A stretch of DNA of 64,000 nucleotides from the NCBI RefSeq assembly GCF_949987535.1, contig NC_080067.1, forward strand, positions 47,924,910 to 47,988,909, written 5' to 3'. Position numbers and translations under genes: made by a program. The stretch comes from Balaenoptera acutorostrata (taxonomy: Eukaryota > Chordata > Mammalia > Artiodactyla > Balaenopteridae). The notes under the pieces were generated by a model. That model saw nothing but the letters and a program-made list of their open reading frames with translations. It made no database searches and had not been told where the DNA came from. This document shows positions 12,166 through 23,869 of this stretch, in pieces; position 1 is the stretch's first letter; every line of letters starts with the position of its first letter.

Positions 12166-12660
12166 GACATCTTTTCCTTCAGATCTATTTTAAAAGTTTC
12201 CTTGTTTTTCAGTTGTTTGTTGTAACAGTGCTTTTCTTATAACAACACCATTATACTTTAGCTCTCCTGGCTCCAGACTAAATATTTTCCAGTCCAAATG
12301 TTTCAGAAAGAAAAGTGTCCATAAAACCTTGACAGTAGTGGTACCTTATTTTGGGCATGTATTTTATGCTTCACAAAGGAAGTTTATGTACATTATTTAA
12401 CTTCATTCCCCGCAACCACTCTCTCTGTTCATTAGGTAATTAGAGGATCAAAACATATGATAGCCATCTAGTATGACAATGGTTTGTTCAAAGGGTATGA
12501 CTAGAAATTTGTCATTTAGAGAGGTATTCAGAGTCTGATGTCAGAACAGGTCTCCAGCTTTGCAGAGATTTGTGTGAATTGTTTTGAAAAAGCAGTTTAG
12601 CGTTCTCCCAGGTAGGTACAGGGAACGGGTTATCCAGGCTGGTGAAAATGACACATTATG
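12166..12660. other. Non-coding DNA, nothing recognised
   Basis: Spacer between the L1 tail and the next LTR-like block. No feature recognised. Confidence 0.5.
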
Positions 12661-12664
12661 CTCT

Positions 12665-13200
12665 GTCATTGTTTTGGTTATTAGCTGCTGTATAAAAAAA
12701 TACCCCCCCCCAATTAATGGTTTAAAATAATAACCTGTTATTTTAACTCATATTTTTTGTGGGTCAGGCATTTGGGAAGGGCTTGACTGGGTGACACTTC
12801 TGCTCCAGGTGGCAGACAGAGTAAACTGGGTGCTATTCAGCTGACAGCTGGGCTGTTCTGGAAGGTTCCTGTCAGTTTCACTCAAATGCCTGGCATCTTG
12901 GTGGGGGCAGAAGAAAGACTGGATTCAGTTGAGCCCTTCTCCCTCTTCATGTAGCCTCAGGACCTCTCCATCAGGATGGACAGCCATTTTACATGGTAGA
13001 TTAAAGCTCCAAAAGAACAAAACAGAAGCTGTCAGTCCTCTTAAGGCTGGACCAAGACATTCGTTAGTGTTATTTGGGTCATGCTCTACCAGCCAAAGTG
13101 ACTCCAGCCAGCCTAGACTCAAGGGGAGAGGACAGCCATGACCTTGCAATGCAAGGAGTGTCAGAGAGTGTGTGGTCATGTTAAACCCACCACAATTACT
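12665..13200 (-). repeat. MLT1-like MaLR LTR, antisense
   Basis: The stretch starts with a degenerate version of the reversed MLT1 3' end ('ttagctgctgtataaaa', then 'ggtttaaaataataacc'), continues with 'gtgggtcaggcatttggga', and near its other end has 'gactcaaggggagagga'. This is the MLT1 LTR order read backwards. Open frames at 12925-13203 (-) and 12929-13141 (+) overlap in it and are not genes. Confidence 0.5.
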
Positions 13201-15760
13201 CACAGATGATTTTGTGTCTTTGATTATGCTTACCTTTTGGATTGAAACTTCATGTCTTGTTCTAGCCCCTCAGGTATTCAGCAGCAGCCTGAGACTTGAT
13301 AGCCTAGGATTTTTCTAGCATATCCTTGGTAAGTAACAGAGTCAGACAGCATAAACTGGCCAAGAAATGCCCCTGCACAATTGCTCTACAAAAGCCTTTT
13401 GGATTCCCCACTGCTGTCCTTCCTTGTTTCACCTAAACAATTCTTTCTAGGCATTTATGCAAACCCTTAAGTGAAAATTTAGAATAAACAATTCAGTGAA
13501 TTTTTGCTTATGCCTGGGTTAAAAATTAAAGATTTATCAAAGATCAGGTAAAATATACCTATTGTATCTAGGAGCTGCCCTCTCTGTAGTGAGTGAGGGA
13601 TTAGTTTAGCACATGACCTATTTGGAGCCATAGAATAGATTAGATAAAGGATGAATATATTTTAAAGATGTGAGAAAAGTGAAGTGCAGAGATTTAAAAT
13701 CCATTAAAATGAAGTTAAAAAAATAGAGAGCAGGACTTAAGTTCAGTGGTGCCCAGGACAGGTATTTGTATAGAAAATTGTTCTGAAAAAGCAGTATTAC
13801 AAAGAAAGACAAATTTCATTTACTTTATACTTTTAATTACCACATACTCTGTCTGTGGACTGAGGTCAAATACTGTGAGTTACTTTAAATATTTACATTC
13901 TCCAACTTTCACGCTTAGTAAATGGGGATATGATCTTTACTTCTGCCCTGTTTTAGGAGTTTTAAAATCCTCAGAATCAATGAATATTGTAGTCTTTGAT
14001 GTAGTTGCTCTTTGACTATAAAATATTCTACATATCATTAAAATATTGCCCAGCATTGATTAGTTATAAAATTTTTGATGTACATTGAACACATTGTGTG
14101 CAAGGCTGTGTAAAATTAAGTTGAAATTGGAAATTTACAATGACTATAACTTAGTCACATAAATCGTTGTCTTCCCTTTCTTTGTTTTCTTTCTTTCTTT
14201 CTTTTTATTTTCAAAATAGAATTAGCTTTTAAAAAAAAATCTTTGACTTTCTTCAAGAAGTTTCCTGTCCTTTGGAGAGACCTAGACTTCATGGCTGTTA
14301 CCTGGGACTGTGAAATATGCACTTGCCTAAGGTGCCAGAACTACTGTCATGTAGTGTCTGTTGGCATTTAAAAATAAACATTGTCATGTCCGAACTAGTG
14401 GAAAAAATAGCTACCCCTGCTGTACTTCCAGCTCTCTTCTCTGTTTGCTGTCCAGAAACTCTGCCTGGGGTTGAAATGCTGATTGGTTCTCAGATATGTC
14501 TAAATGCATTCCTTGCTGTGAAGCAGGTTGGAAACTGGATGCTTCTCATGGTCTGAATTTGCTTGCAATGTTATTAACTTTTTCAACTTTTTCTCCCAAA
14601 GGCCATGATAGAAAGTAAGCAAAGAAATAAAGCACATCTTGGGATATACAGCATATTGTAGACTTCAGCTTTCACCTCTTTCACTGTAACTCCTAATGAA
14701 TCTATGACAATGCAGTCTTTCTTGAAAAGTTTCCCTTTATGTTCTATCCAAGTCTGACTTTACTCAGATTCTATTACAGGATTCTGCTTCATGCTCGATG
14801 TACCACTCTTAAGATTGTTTTTTTTTTTAATCTCTTCTCTGTTTCAAATTCTTAGAAGCCACTGAGTTATTATTTCACATCAGTTTTTGGTAGTTGGTTA
14901 TCTGGAAAGCAGAGGTGCAGAGATGGCGTTTTCCGAAGAACTTTATTGTGCCTTTGAAAAAATAGTTTCTGATCTAAAAATATGGATATTTTCAAAAGAC
15001 AATTAAAAACCCCTTCACCACGAGAATTATATATATACACTAAGATATGATAAAAATAATGGGCCGAGTGTTAACATTGTTAAAATATCTAAGTATGTGT
15101 AAAATCTAACATCAGTTTAATACAATGATGAATAATTGATGCTATGAAAGATAGAGCTGAGATTATTAAATGTCTGAAGACTCTATAGAATGATTGGTCT
15201 TGTTTGCATGATTCCTAGTCCAAAAAACAGCAGCATATTTGGAATTATCTGTAAACTTGTGGGTGTAAATATAAATTGCAATGTGGTTATATACTTTTTT
15301 AGATAAGATGTTGGAAATATAGAGAAATAAGAATGGGGGGGGGGAAAGTAAGTTTTAAGAGGGAAAGTACTGGAGGATAGAAGCAACACTACTTCCTCTC
15401 TGAATCTACCCTCCCTCCTCTCCTGCGGTACCCATATCTACAACAACCAAGTTCCAAGGGGGTGTTGCAGAGCTCCAGTTCAATTTTAGGCATGCATCTA
15501 CATATAAGAAGTATCTAATTAAGGAGTTAGTCAGGACTGTGACCTTATGATTTCTGGAAAATAGCAAGGCTCTTTATCAATGCAGATAATGTTGCTTACT
15601 GAGGAAACCAATTTGGTATGAAACAAAAGGGGGTGAAAACCAGGTAGAATCTCTGGAGAGGTGGAATTGGGCCAAGGTAAAAATTCAGAGTATCCATCTG
15701 AATTCCAGAAATACAGAGAGTTGAACATTCATAGATATCCTAGAAACACAAGGATAAGGA
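13201..15760. other. Non-coding DNA with a short (TTTC)n tract
   Basis: No confident repeat family or exon. A TTTC tract lies near 14188-14205 and a G run at 15336-15345. Frames such as 13746-14015 (+) and 14317-14556 (+) have no recognisable domain. Confidence 0.5.
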
Positions 15761-15764
15761 TGTG

Positions 15765-16080
15765 CAATATTCATTCATTGATTTTTTTAAAAAATCTACA
15801 TGTATTTATTGTGCCAGGCATTGTACAAACTAAGCACTAGGGATACAGTAATAAAGCGGAAAAAAATGGTCTCTCCTCATTGAATTTTATATTCCTATGG
15901 GGGGAGACAGACTCTGAAAACATATAGAGATAAATTGTAATTTTAATATATAAGACAAAAATATAGCAAGTTGTCTGAGACCATAAGGAGAGATTAATTT
16001 TTCACTTAACTATGGAGTTGGGTAAGGGAATGTGAACCAGACAATGTTTGCTAATGTTGCAAAGTCTCATGGATATATTG
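15765..16080 (-). repeat. LINE-2 fragment
   Basis: Landmarks 'tgtatttattgtgccaggca', 'agcactagggatacagtaat' and 'ggggggagacagactctgaa' follow the order of the L2 3' region in reverse complement. Diverged; the right edge is uncertain. Confidence 0.55.
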
Positions 16081-16110
16081 CCTTTCAGGTGACAGCACCA
16101 GGGCCTGAGT

Positions 16111-16650
16111 CATATACGCTGTTTTTTTGTTTTTTGGGGTTTTTTTTAGGTGTACATTTTATTTTATTTTATTTTAATTTTTTTTAACATTTTTATTGGC
16201 GTATAATTGCTTTACAATGGTGTGTTAGTTTCTGTTTTTATAACAAACTGAATCAGTTATACATATACATATGTTCCCATATCTCTTCCCTCTTGCATCT
16301 CCCTCCCTCCCACCCTCCCTATCCTACTCCTCTAGGTGGTCACAAAGCATGGAGCTAATCTCCCTGTGCTATGTGGTTGCTTCCCATTAGCTATCTGTTT
16401 TACATTTGGTAGTGTATATATGTCCATGCGACTCTCTCACTTTGTCACAGCTTACCCTTCCCCCTCCCTATATCCTCAAGTCCATTCTCTAGTAGGTCTG
16501 TGTCTTTATTCCCGTCTTGCCACTATGTTCTTCATGACCTTTTTTTTCCCTTAGATTCCATATATATGTGTTAGCATACTATACTTGTTTTTCTCTTTCT
16601 GACTTACTTCACTCTGTATGACAGACTCTAACTCCATATACGCTGTTTTT
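16111..16650 (-). mobile_element. 5'-truncated L1, antisense, with target-site duplication
   Basis: About 0.5 kb of L1 3' UTR on the minus strand. The poly(A) tail appears as the T-rich run at 16121-16190, followed by 'tataattgctttacaatggt'. A perfect 16 bp duplication CATATACGCTGTTTTT flanks it (16111-16126 and 16635-16650). Read on the L1 strand, the target begins TT|AAAAA, the normal L1 endonuclease site. The 3' UTR type resembles young cetacean L1 copies, so the insertion is probably fairly recent. No coding sequence remains. Confidence 0.93.
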
Positions 16651-17900
16651 AAGCCTCTTTGTAGAGCTCTTGTATCGCCAACCCAGGTTTTCTGGGTGCT
16701 GGTGATTGTCTGATCACTATTATATCCAGAACAGACTTAAGACTAAAAAGAAAATTGCATCATTGGTTGAATCCACAACTAAAATGTGATTTTTAATGGA
16801 GAAAGCTTTTCCAAAGTATAACATCTGATTGCAGTGGAGAGTTTTTGGGAGGCTGTTGTTCTTTTCCTTATCCCACTTCCTCTATCCTCTTTTCTTTTTA
16901 TTCTACCAGCATACTCATTCCTATCATTGCCAATGATAAATGGCTTACTAGTAATTCTTGTGCATTTAGAAAATATTCAAATGTTGCTGTTAAAATACCA
17001 CACAAACATTGTGGCCTTCTGTCAAAAGTTAATTTCTAAGACATTTTTAAGGTCAGCACAGCTGTTAAACTGTTTAAATAACCATCATTGCCCTGTTAAA
17101 TTAATCTAAGGTGCTAGTTGGAATAACATACCGCCTTCCTAATGACCTCTACGTCTATCTAAATTGCTAAGGTAGTAAGTTTGAGGGATTCTGTAATGTA
17201 ACTTAGCCTATAGATTAAAGTTTTGAATTAAATGATGTCAATATATGTATATTTCTCCATTAATATTTAAGTTCTCAATGTCTCCATCATTACCAGCTAT
17301 GTCTTCAGTATGTGTGATTAACATTTTCAGCTAAAGAGGAAATAGGAAATGGTCATGGCTAAATTGATTCTTGTTAAATCACCTTCCATTACAGACTCTG
17401 TATAGGAAAATCTGTGTGCTCAGTCTTCTCCAGAAACAAGAACCACTTTCATTCATTCTCTTTCAGAGTTTTGCTTTGATTAATCTTAAAGTGCCTGAAC
17501 ACTGGTTTCAAAGCTGTCCCAAGTATCTTATACGTCAGTGGGGCATAGAAATAAAATACACACTTTCAGGTTATTTTAAAATACAGCATATGGATTTTAA
17601 AAATCCCAATACTTCTGCAACAGAATTGCTATTTATGTCAGATTCAGACATCTCTAAAACCCATGAATAAACATAGCTAGATTTCCAAGTTAAGGAAACC
17701 CTTTGAAATGTGCTTTCAGGCTCTGATGCCTGAAATATGTTTGCTATGTTTTAAAACTTTATTACTAAAACATGTATCCTGAAAATGCTATTCTAATGAT
17801 AGTTAATCAGAACGGTCCTGATTTAATTAAATAATTATAATTCTTATTTTATCCCTACTCACATGCTTCCAGAACTGTGTGGCCCAAGCTTCAGTTTGCT
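16651..17900. other. Non-coding DNA, nothing recognised
   Basis: Mostly unique. The frames at 16834-17109 and 17371-17670 (+) show no domain I can recognise. Confidence 0.5.
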
Positions 17901-17904
17901 CAAC

Positions 17905-18025
17905 TGGATCAGCGTGGCTCTACTTTTCTCACTTTCACCTCAATAGTTAAGTGACTTTAGGCAAGTTCATTAACCTCCCTGGAGCTCAGTTACTTCATCT
18001 GGATGAGGAAGGAGTCAGATCAGAA
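17905..18025 (+). repeat. MIR SINE fragment
   Basis: The phrase 'agtgactttaggcaagttca', then 'cctccctggagctcagttac', then 'ttcatctggatgagga' follows the MIR core. Confidence 0.65.
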
Positions 18026-18674
18026 GTCGTCTATGTTCTAAACCAATACTGATGTTCTACAGTGAATTGCAGCATTTTGGTTAATCGTGAAACTCTCTCA
18101 GACTCTGATTCTAAACAATTCCTTTACTCAAGCTAATTTGAAAAAAATGATCACATCCTGACTACATGTTGTCCTCTGCCATACTTTTTATAATTTCATA
18201 ATACCTCAGTAAATTATAAATTATGGAACTTAGCACACTACATTAGCTCATTAAGTAAAGTGACATTTCAACATTCTGAATATAGAAAATGTATATTTTT
18301 TCCAATCGAAATAATTGGCATGCTCATATAAAACTAACTTGCTCACATGAGTGATGGGAGTTGTGGAGGAGCCCTTTCATTCACCGTCTCTACTCCAGAG
18401 ACCAAACAATTGTGCAATACGCTAAGGAGCTAAGTGGGAATTATAATACTCTGAGCACTTCATTGCTTGTAAAGCTGTATTTAAGGACTTGGCGTGAACC
18501 TGAAGCTGAAGCCTTATGCTTTCTCCCCTAAAATGTGAACATTGCCAAGAAGTAAAAATTGGGTTCTTGGAGCTTACCTAGGCAGACACTGGGAGAATAA
18601 TAACTTGCAATGATCTGTCTTACATTGTAGAAGAGCCGTTTCCAATTGAGAGTATAGAGTGAGGCACGAGTAGA

Positions 18675-18727
18675 GTGTGTGTGTGTGTGTGTGTGAGAAA
18701 GAGAGAGGGAGGGAGGGAGAGAGAGGC
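18675..18727. repeat. (TG)n followed by (GA)n simple repeat
   Basis: About ten TG units run into a purine GAGGGA tract. It is read as serine/leucine- and histidine/threonine-rich peptide in two minus-strand frames that are not genes. Confidence 0.93.
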
Positions 18728-18729
18728 AA

Positions 18730-20095
18730 AGGAGAGGGAAAACTGACAGTGTTGCAGATATAGAAATCAAAGCTCTGAAAGAACAAGTGACTTTTCTTAT
18801 CATAAAAGTAAGAAGGTATAAGAATGGTCTGGTTGGTGCTAAAGCTGGTGCACCTCACTCCCACACTCTCCTGCCCTTGTGTCATTACTAGTACGCGTGT
18901 CTCACAGGCAAAAAGCATAGACACATATGGCCTTCTACTTCCCAGCCACTGCTTCCACTTCACACGGAGACGCTTCCTCACCCTTTGCAAAGAAAACAAA
19001 AATCTCAGTGTGAAACACAACCAAGGAGTCAGTGTGATTCTGGGACGTGTGGGTTTCTAGACAGATATAGTCAAATAGACAGTATTTCACCTTATTGAGG
19101 TGGTAGTTTATATTAAAAAAATATAAAATATGTATTTTGCAATAACTTTTCATTTGGGATTTAGGATATCATGACTAATACTCACCCTAGTTTGTCTTCT
19201 GATAAGTATCATTGGGGAATGGGTTTGACCATCTTAAGCATTATAGCAGCTTGATTAAGGGCATCCTTGGATATACCCCTGCCTTTGACAGCTCGCACCC
19301 TCCCCCTGTCCCCCAGAAAGGGGTTTAGCAGGGAGGCATATGATCTCTGACCAGGATTGTGTAAGGATCAATAGGAACTAGGCATAGGCTGACACAGTGT
19401 TTCCATGATTTAACTGCTTTGTTGTGCAGTCTGTTGAACAAGCCTAGTAATAAGTGCTGTCAGGTTGCTTTGGAGGGAATCATAGCCTGAAGCCATAGGG
19501 CTCACTAGTTGGGGAGACCAAGCTCATGATTCACCAAGCTGATAGGGTCCCCTTAACAAATCTGAAGCTGGAGAAACATACTGTGAGACCCATTACAAGT
19601 TGAAGCTCTGTTTTCATGAAGTACTTTTGCTATGCAAATAGTAACTAGATAGAATGGCCCAGATAAAATGAATTGAAATTCAATTATACTTCACTGAACC
19701 ATGTTGTAGCAAACTTGCCTTGCAGCAGTGCCTGAGCAAGTAATTAATTATAAGTGGAGTGGTTTGTTTATTTAACAGTAATTTTTATATATTTTAATAT
19801 ATATTTATGTTATATATTTAATTCCATATATTTTAAATATATTACATATACAATTTAATAAATTCTGCATTAAATTAAGTAATATATTAATCTTGACAGC
19901 AGTTAACCTACATTGCTCTGTTGCCTTGCTGGAATAAGGGAAGAGTATTATCCCCATATTATCCCATAAAATAGCTGACTAAAGTGACTATTAAAAGCAA
20001 CAACAACAGGTACAATGAGAAAGAGTAAAGAAAAATACATGTTTATTTATATGAAATAATTGTCTGGTTTTTATCTTTGATCTCTTATTTTATGT
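18730..20095. other. Non-coding DNA; AT-rich tract at 19.78-19.90 kb
   Basis: No repeat family recognised with confidence. The stretch at 19775-19900 is almost pure AT with repeated ATATTTTAAATATAT-like pieces. Overlapping minus-strand frames at 18528-19153 are carried by the TG tract and have no domain. Confidence 0.5.
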
Positions 20096-20104
20096 CTCGG
20101 AATC

Positions 20105-20985
20105 TTTCTTTTTAATTTTTAATTTTTAAAATTTGAGGTATAATTGACATACAACATTATATTAGTTTCAGGTGTGCAACATAATGATGGATACTTGTAT
20201 ATGTTGCAAATTGATTACCGCTATAAGTCTATTTATCATCCATCACCGTACAGAATTTTTCTCTTGTGATGAGAATTAAGATTCACTCTCCTAGCAACTG
20301 TCAAATATGCAATACAATATTAACTATAGTCATCATGCTGTACATTCCACCCCCATAATATATTTATTTTATAACTGGAAGTTTGTACCTTTTGACTCCC
20401 TTCACCCATTTTGCCCACACCCATCCTTGACAAACACCAATCTGTTCTATGTATATATCAGCTTTTTAAAATTATTATTTTTTTAGGTTCCACAAATAAG
20501 AGAGATCATATAGTGCTTGTTTCTCTCTATCTGATTTATTTCACTAGCATAATGCCTTCAAGGTCCATCCATGTTGTTACAAATGGCAAGAATTAATTTT
20601 CAATGGCTGAGTAATATTCCATTCTTTACATATACTACATTTCTTTATTCATTCATCCATCGGTGGGCATTTAGGTTGTTTGCATATCTTGGCTATTGTA
20701 CACAATTCTGTAATAAACATGTGGATGCATATATCTTTTCAAGTTAGTGTTTTTGTCTTCTTCAGATAAATACCCAGAAGTGGAATTGTTGGATCATATG
20801 GTAGTTCTATTTTTAACCTTTTGAGGAACTTCTATACTGTTTTCCATAGTGGCTGCACCCATTTCCATTCCCACCAATCGTGCAAAAGTTTTCCTTTTCT
20901 CCACATTGCCCACAATTGTTATTTTTTGTCTCTTTGAGAATAGCCATTCTAATAAGGGTGAGGTGACATCTCATTGCAGCTTTTT
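20105..20985 (-). repeat. Old L1 3' UTR and ORF2 C-terminal remnant, antisense
   Basis: It runs in L1 antisense order: 'gaggtataattgacatacaa', 'gtttcaggtgtgcaacataa', 'ggctgagtaatattccatt', 'cccagaagtggaattgttgg', 'atatggtagttctattttta', ending near 'aataagggtgaggtgacat'. The ORF2 frame is destroyed. The divergence from consensus suggests an older subfamily than the copies at 16.1, 28.2 and 48.9 kb. Confidence 0.85.
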
Positions 20986-21386
20986 TTCTTGGTGAGTCTA
21001 GCTAAATGTTTTTCAGTTTTATTTATCTTTTAAAAACAACAGGTTTGTTTCATTGATCTTTTCTATGTCTTTTTAGTCTCTACTACATTTATTACTGCTC
21101 TGCTCTTTGTTATTTCCTTTCTTCTACTAACTTTGGGATTCATTTGTTGTTTTTTTTTCTGGTTCCTTGAAGTGTAAAATTAGATTGTTTACTTGGTATT
21201 TTTCTTGTTTCTCAAGGTAGGCACTTATCACTATGAACTACCCTCTTAGAACTGCTTTTGCTGCACCCCATAAGTTTTGATACGTTGCATTTCTATTTTT
21301 GTTTGTCTCAAGGTATTGTTTTTTCCTCTTTTGATTTTTTCATTGACCCATTTGTTGTTCAGTAGCATGCTGTTTAGTCTCTACAT
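20986..21386 (-). repeat. L1 ORF2 EN-RT linker fragment, antisense
   Basis: It matches the antisense of the ORF2 region between endonuclease and reverse transcriptase: 'cttggtgagtctagctaaat', 'ttcattgatcttttctatgt', 'cttagaactgcttttgctgc', 'cattgacccatttgttgttc'. Same orientation as the preceding block, but with most of the RT domain missing between them. The two are probably one element with an internal deletion. Confidence 0.8.
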
Positions 21387-23480
21387 AATTCAGGGCTCCA
21401 GATGACTGCACAGGGTCCTTTATAGGAGACACTGGTGAGCTGTGGTGAGGCAAAGGGAGAGCTCAAAGATAGCATTTTCCCAGTTCCCTATGTTCCCTGA
21501 AAGCATTTCCGCATCCTCTCAATGTGTACCAAACCTGAAGCCTGCCCCTAAAGCCAAAGCTCCAGGACAAACACATAGGCCTCTTTCACAGAAAGGCTGG
21601 AGGTGTGTTTCACTATGCTGTCTGTGCAGTACCCTGGGTGTGGTACCCTGCCAAGAACTGTTCCTCCACTGTTACTGTCCCATGGGACCCAGGAACATAA
21701 GCTCTCCTGACTGTCAGAGGCAGGTGATCAAGGGGTATCCCCTGGGGAGGCAGCCACAAAAACCAGGGCACCAGATGTAAAAACTGGGGCACCAGACACA
21801 TATAAGTGTTCCCTTCCAAGAGACACTGTACCTCTGGAGCATGGCAGAGGGAGAATGCAAATATGGTGCCCATCCTCCAGGTCTCAGGAATGGTTTATTT
21901 ACATCCCTTAAATGTGTGTTTAGTTAGAAGCCTGCCCTCAGGCTGCAGCTGTGGTGATAAAGTAATAGGTCTCTTTCCAGAAAGATTGAGCTCCTGTGTC
22001 TGTTACTTCTTGCTGTACCCTGGGGGGTGGTAGCTATTTGAGAACACTTTCTCCATTGGTTATGGTCCTGTGGGACACTTGTGCTTAAGGCCCCACTTGT
22101 GACCAGAGCCAGGTGATGTAGAACTGTCTCCTGGCAGCAGCTGCAAAGATCGGGACACCAAAAAAGCATATAAGGTCCTTTATGTAAGATATCAGCAAGC
22201 CAGAGCAAGACAGCAGGAGAAGGTCTCAATTGCACCAGGCTTAATTCCTAAGAGCACCTCCGTCAGTCCAAAGCTCCTTCCTGTACCAGCAAAAAGGCCC
22301 CTTTCTCAGAAAGACTGGTGTATGTTTCAGTCTGCTATCTGTGCAGTACCCTGGGGGTGGTAGTCTGCCATGAACTGTGTATCCAGTTGTTACAGTACCA
22401 TGGGACTCAGGAACACAAACTCCCCCCGGCCTCCAGAGTCAGGCGACCAAGGGATGTCTCCTGGCTGACAGCCTCAAAAACTGTCACCAGATGTAAAAAC
22501 CAGGGCACCGCGTGTGTGTAGATGCTCACCTCTGGGAGATACTGATGTTCTGGAGCATGGCAGAGGGGGAATGCAAAGATGGCCCTCACCAGAAGAAGGG
22601 GGAAATAAAGGAAGGAAAGGGAATTCCCTGATGGTTCAGTGGTTAGGACTCAGCGTTTCCACTGCAGGGGGCACGGGTTCAATCTCTGGTCGGGGAACTA
22701 AGATCTCGCAATGTGCGATGCCGCCAATTAAAAAAAAGGAAGAGAGAAGAAAAGGAAACGAAGAAAAAGACAGAAGGGGAAGAAAAAATAAAAAATGGAT
22801 GGTGTCCACTGGCTTTAGCAAGGCACAGGGAGCACAGAAGATGGTACCTGCCAGTTAGATAAAGATGGTACCTGCAAGAAAGTGAAACAAACAAACAAAA
22901 AACAGATGGCACCTGCCAGCTTTAGCGAGGCAGAGGGAGAGCAGGAAGATGGTGCCTACCAGCCTCCAGCCTCAGATTATTGCAGCAAGTCTCTGCCCCA
23001 TAAACCAAGCCTTTAAAATTAGGAAATGATTCTCTTTCACATGAATTCTGGGCTCTTTTTAAAGGACTGCTTCTGTGCTGGGCCCTGAAGTGGGTGAGTC
23101 TGCGCATGAGCCCTTTATGAGATGTTCCTCAATTTGCCACAGCCCTGGATGTGAGCTATGTTGGTCTTCAAAGCCAGATGCTTTGGGGGCTCATCTCTCG
23201 GCTACTGACCTTAAAAGTTGGGGTGCCGGGTGTGGGGTACCACCCCTTTTTGTTCCTCAGAGAGAAGCCCCTGATTTTGTGTTCCCTCACAATTGTGGGT
23301 CATAGCACTAGAGTTGGGGTTTATGGCGAGGTTGTGTCTCAGTCTTTTTTACACACTTCATTGTGGTTTCCTTATCATTTGTCTGATGTGAAAGTGTCCC
23401 TCCACCAGTTTTGGGATTTTTTTCAGAGGAAATTGTTTCATATATAGCCATAGATGCAGTGTGTCCCTGGGAGGAGGTGA
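21387..23480 (+). repeat. GC-richer repeat module with three diverged tandem units
   Basis: A recurrent 'ggcagagggagaatgcaaag'-like phrase, followed by a spacer ending in 'ggcaccagatgtaaaaac'-like text, marks units at about 21450-21842, 21843-22205 and 22206-22557, roughly 390, 360 and 350 bp. Partial copies of the purine phrase continue at 22820 and 22930. The part at 23060-23480 ('tttgggggctcatctctcgg', 'gtgtccctgggaggaggtga') is a single-copy 3' portion. I believe the whole is an interspersed mammalian repeat, possibly the 5' UTR of an old L1 with monomers. I could not assign it. Frames inside it are not genes. Confidence 0.6.
22619..22732 (+). mobile_element. tRNA-derived SINE (CHR type)
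   Basis: It starts GGGAATTCCCTGATGGTTCA and holds an A-box-like 'tggttcagtggttagga' and a B-box-like 'gggttcaatctc', the internal RNA polymerase III promoter of tRNA-derived SINEs. It ends 'ggggaactaagatctcgcaa', then 'gatgccgcc' and a short A tail. This is the tRNA-Glu-derived CHR family of whales, hippos and relatives. A weak duplication AAAGGAAG lies on both sides (22607-22614 and 22735-22742). It sits inside the tandem GC-richer module, so it is younger than it. Confidence 0.9.
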
Positions 23481-23729
23481 GTGCTGAGGGCAGGAAAACA
23501 GGAATGTAACGGTCTTGCCAGTTAAAGCAGAGTTTCAATCCTTTCATTCACGGTATTCTAAGCTATTCCTGAAAATGCAATCTTAATGCTTCAAAGCTAG
23601 ACTTTTCCTCAGGTCCTCCTTGGCGTTTAATCAGAACATTAGCTTCACCTTATTGTAGTTCCTTTACTCTTAATTTTTATTAAGATGCCGCAACTTGCGA
23701 TTCTGGTTCAAGACGGTGATATAGGAAGA

Positions 23730-23735
23730 TCTATA

Positions 23736-23791
<56 letters not shown>

Positions 23792-23866
23792 TATACATAC
23801 ATACATATATACACACACACACACATATATATAATATATATACATATATAAATATATGTGTATGTA
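23730..23866. repeat. Palindromic TA/CA/TG simple-sequence tract
   Basis: The left arm 'tatgtatatgtgtgtatat' and the right arm 'atatacacacacatatacat' are near-perfect reverse complements around a long (TA)n centre. Further CA and TA blocks follow. The tract could extrude a hairpin or cruciform. Confidence 0.93.
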
Positions 23867-23869
23867 TTT

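Noticed and set aside
18528..19153. Overlapping minus frames with serine/leucine and His-Thr runs
   Set aside because: The runs come from translation of the TG/GA microsatellite; nothing else supports a protein.
22619..22732. A functional tRNA gene
   Set aside because: The A- and B-box-like motifs belong to a tRNA-derived SINE; the sequence ends in an A tail and does not fold as a full tRNA by inspection.
22514..22858. 114-codon lysine/glutamate-rich frame
   Set aside because: It is translation of the CHR SINE and the purine-rich tail behind it.
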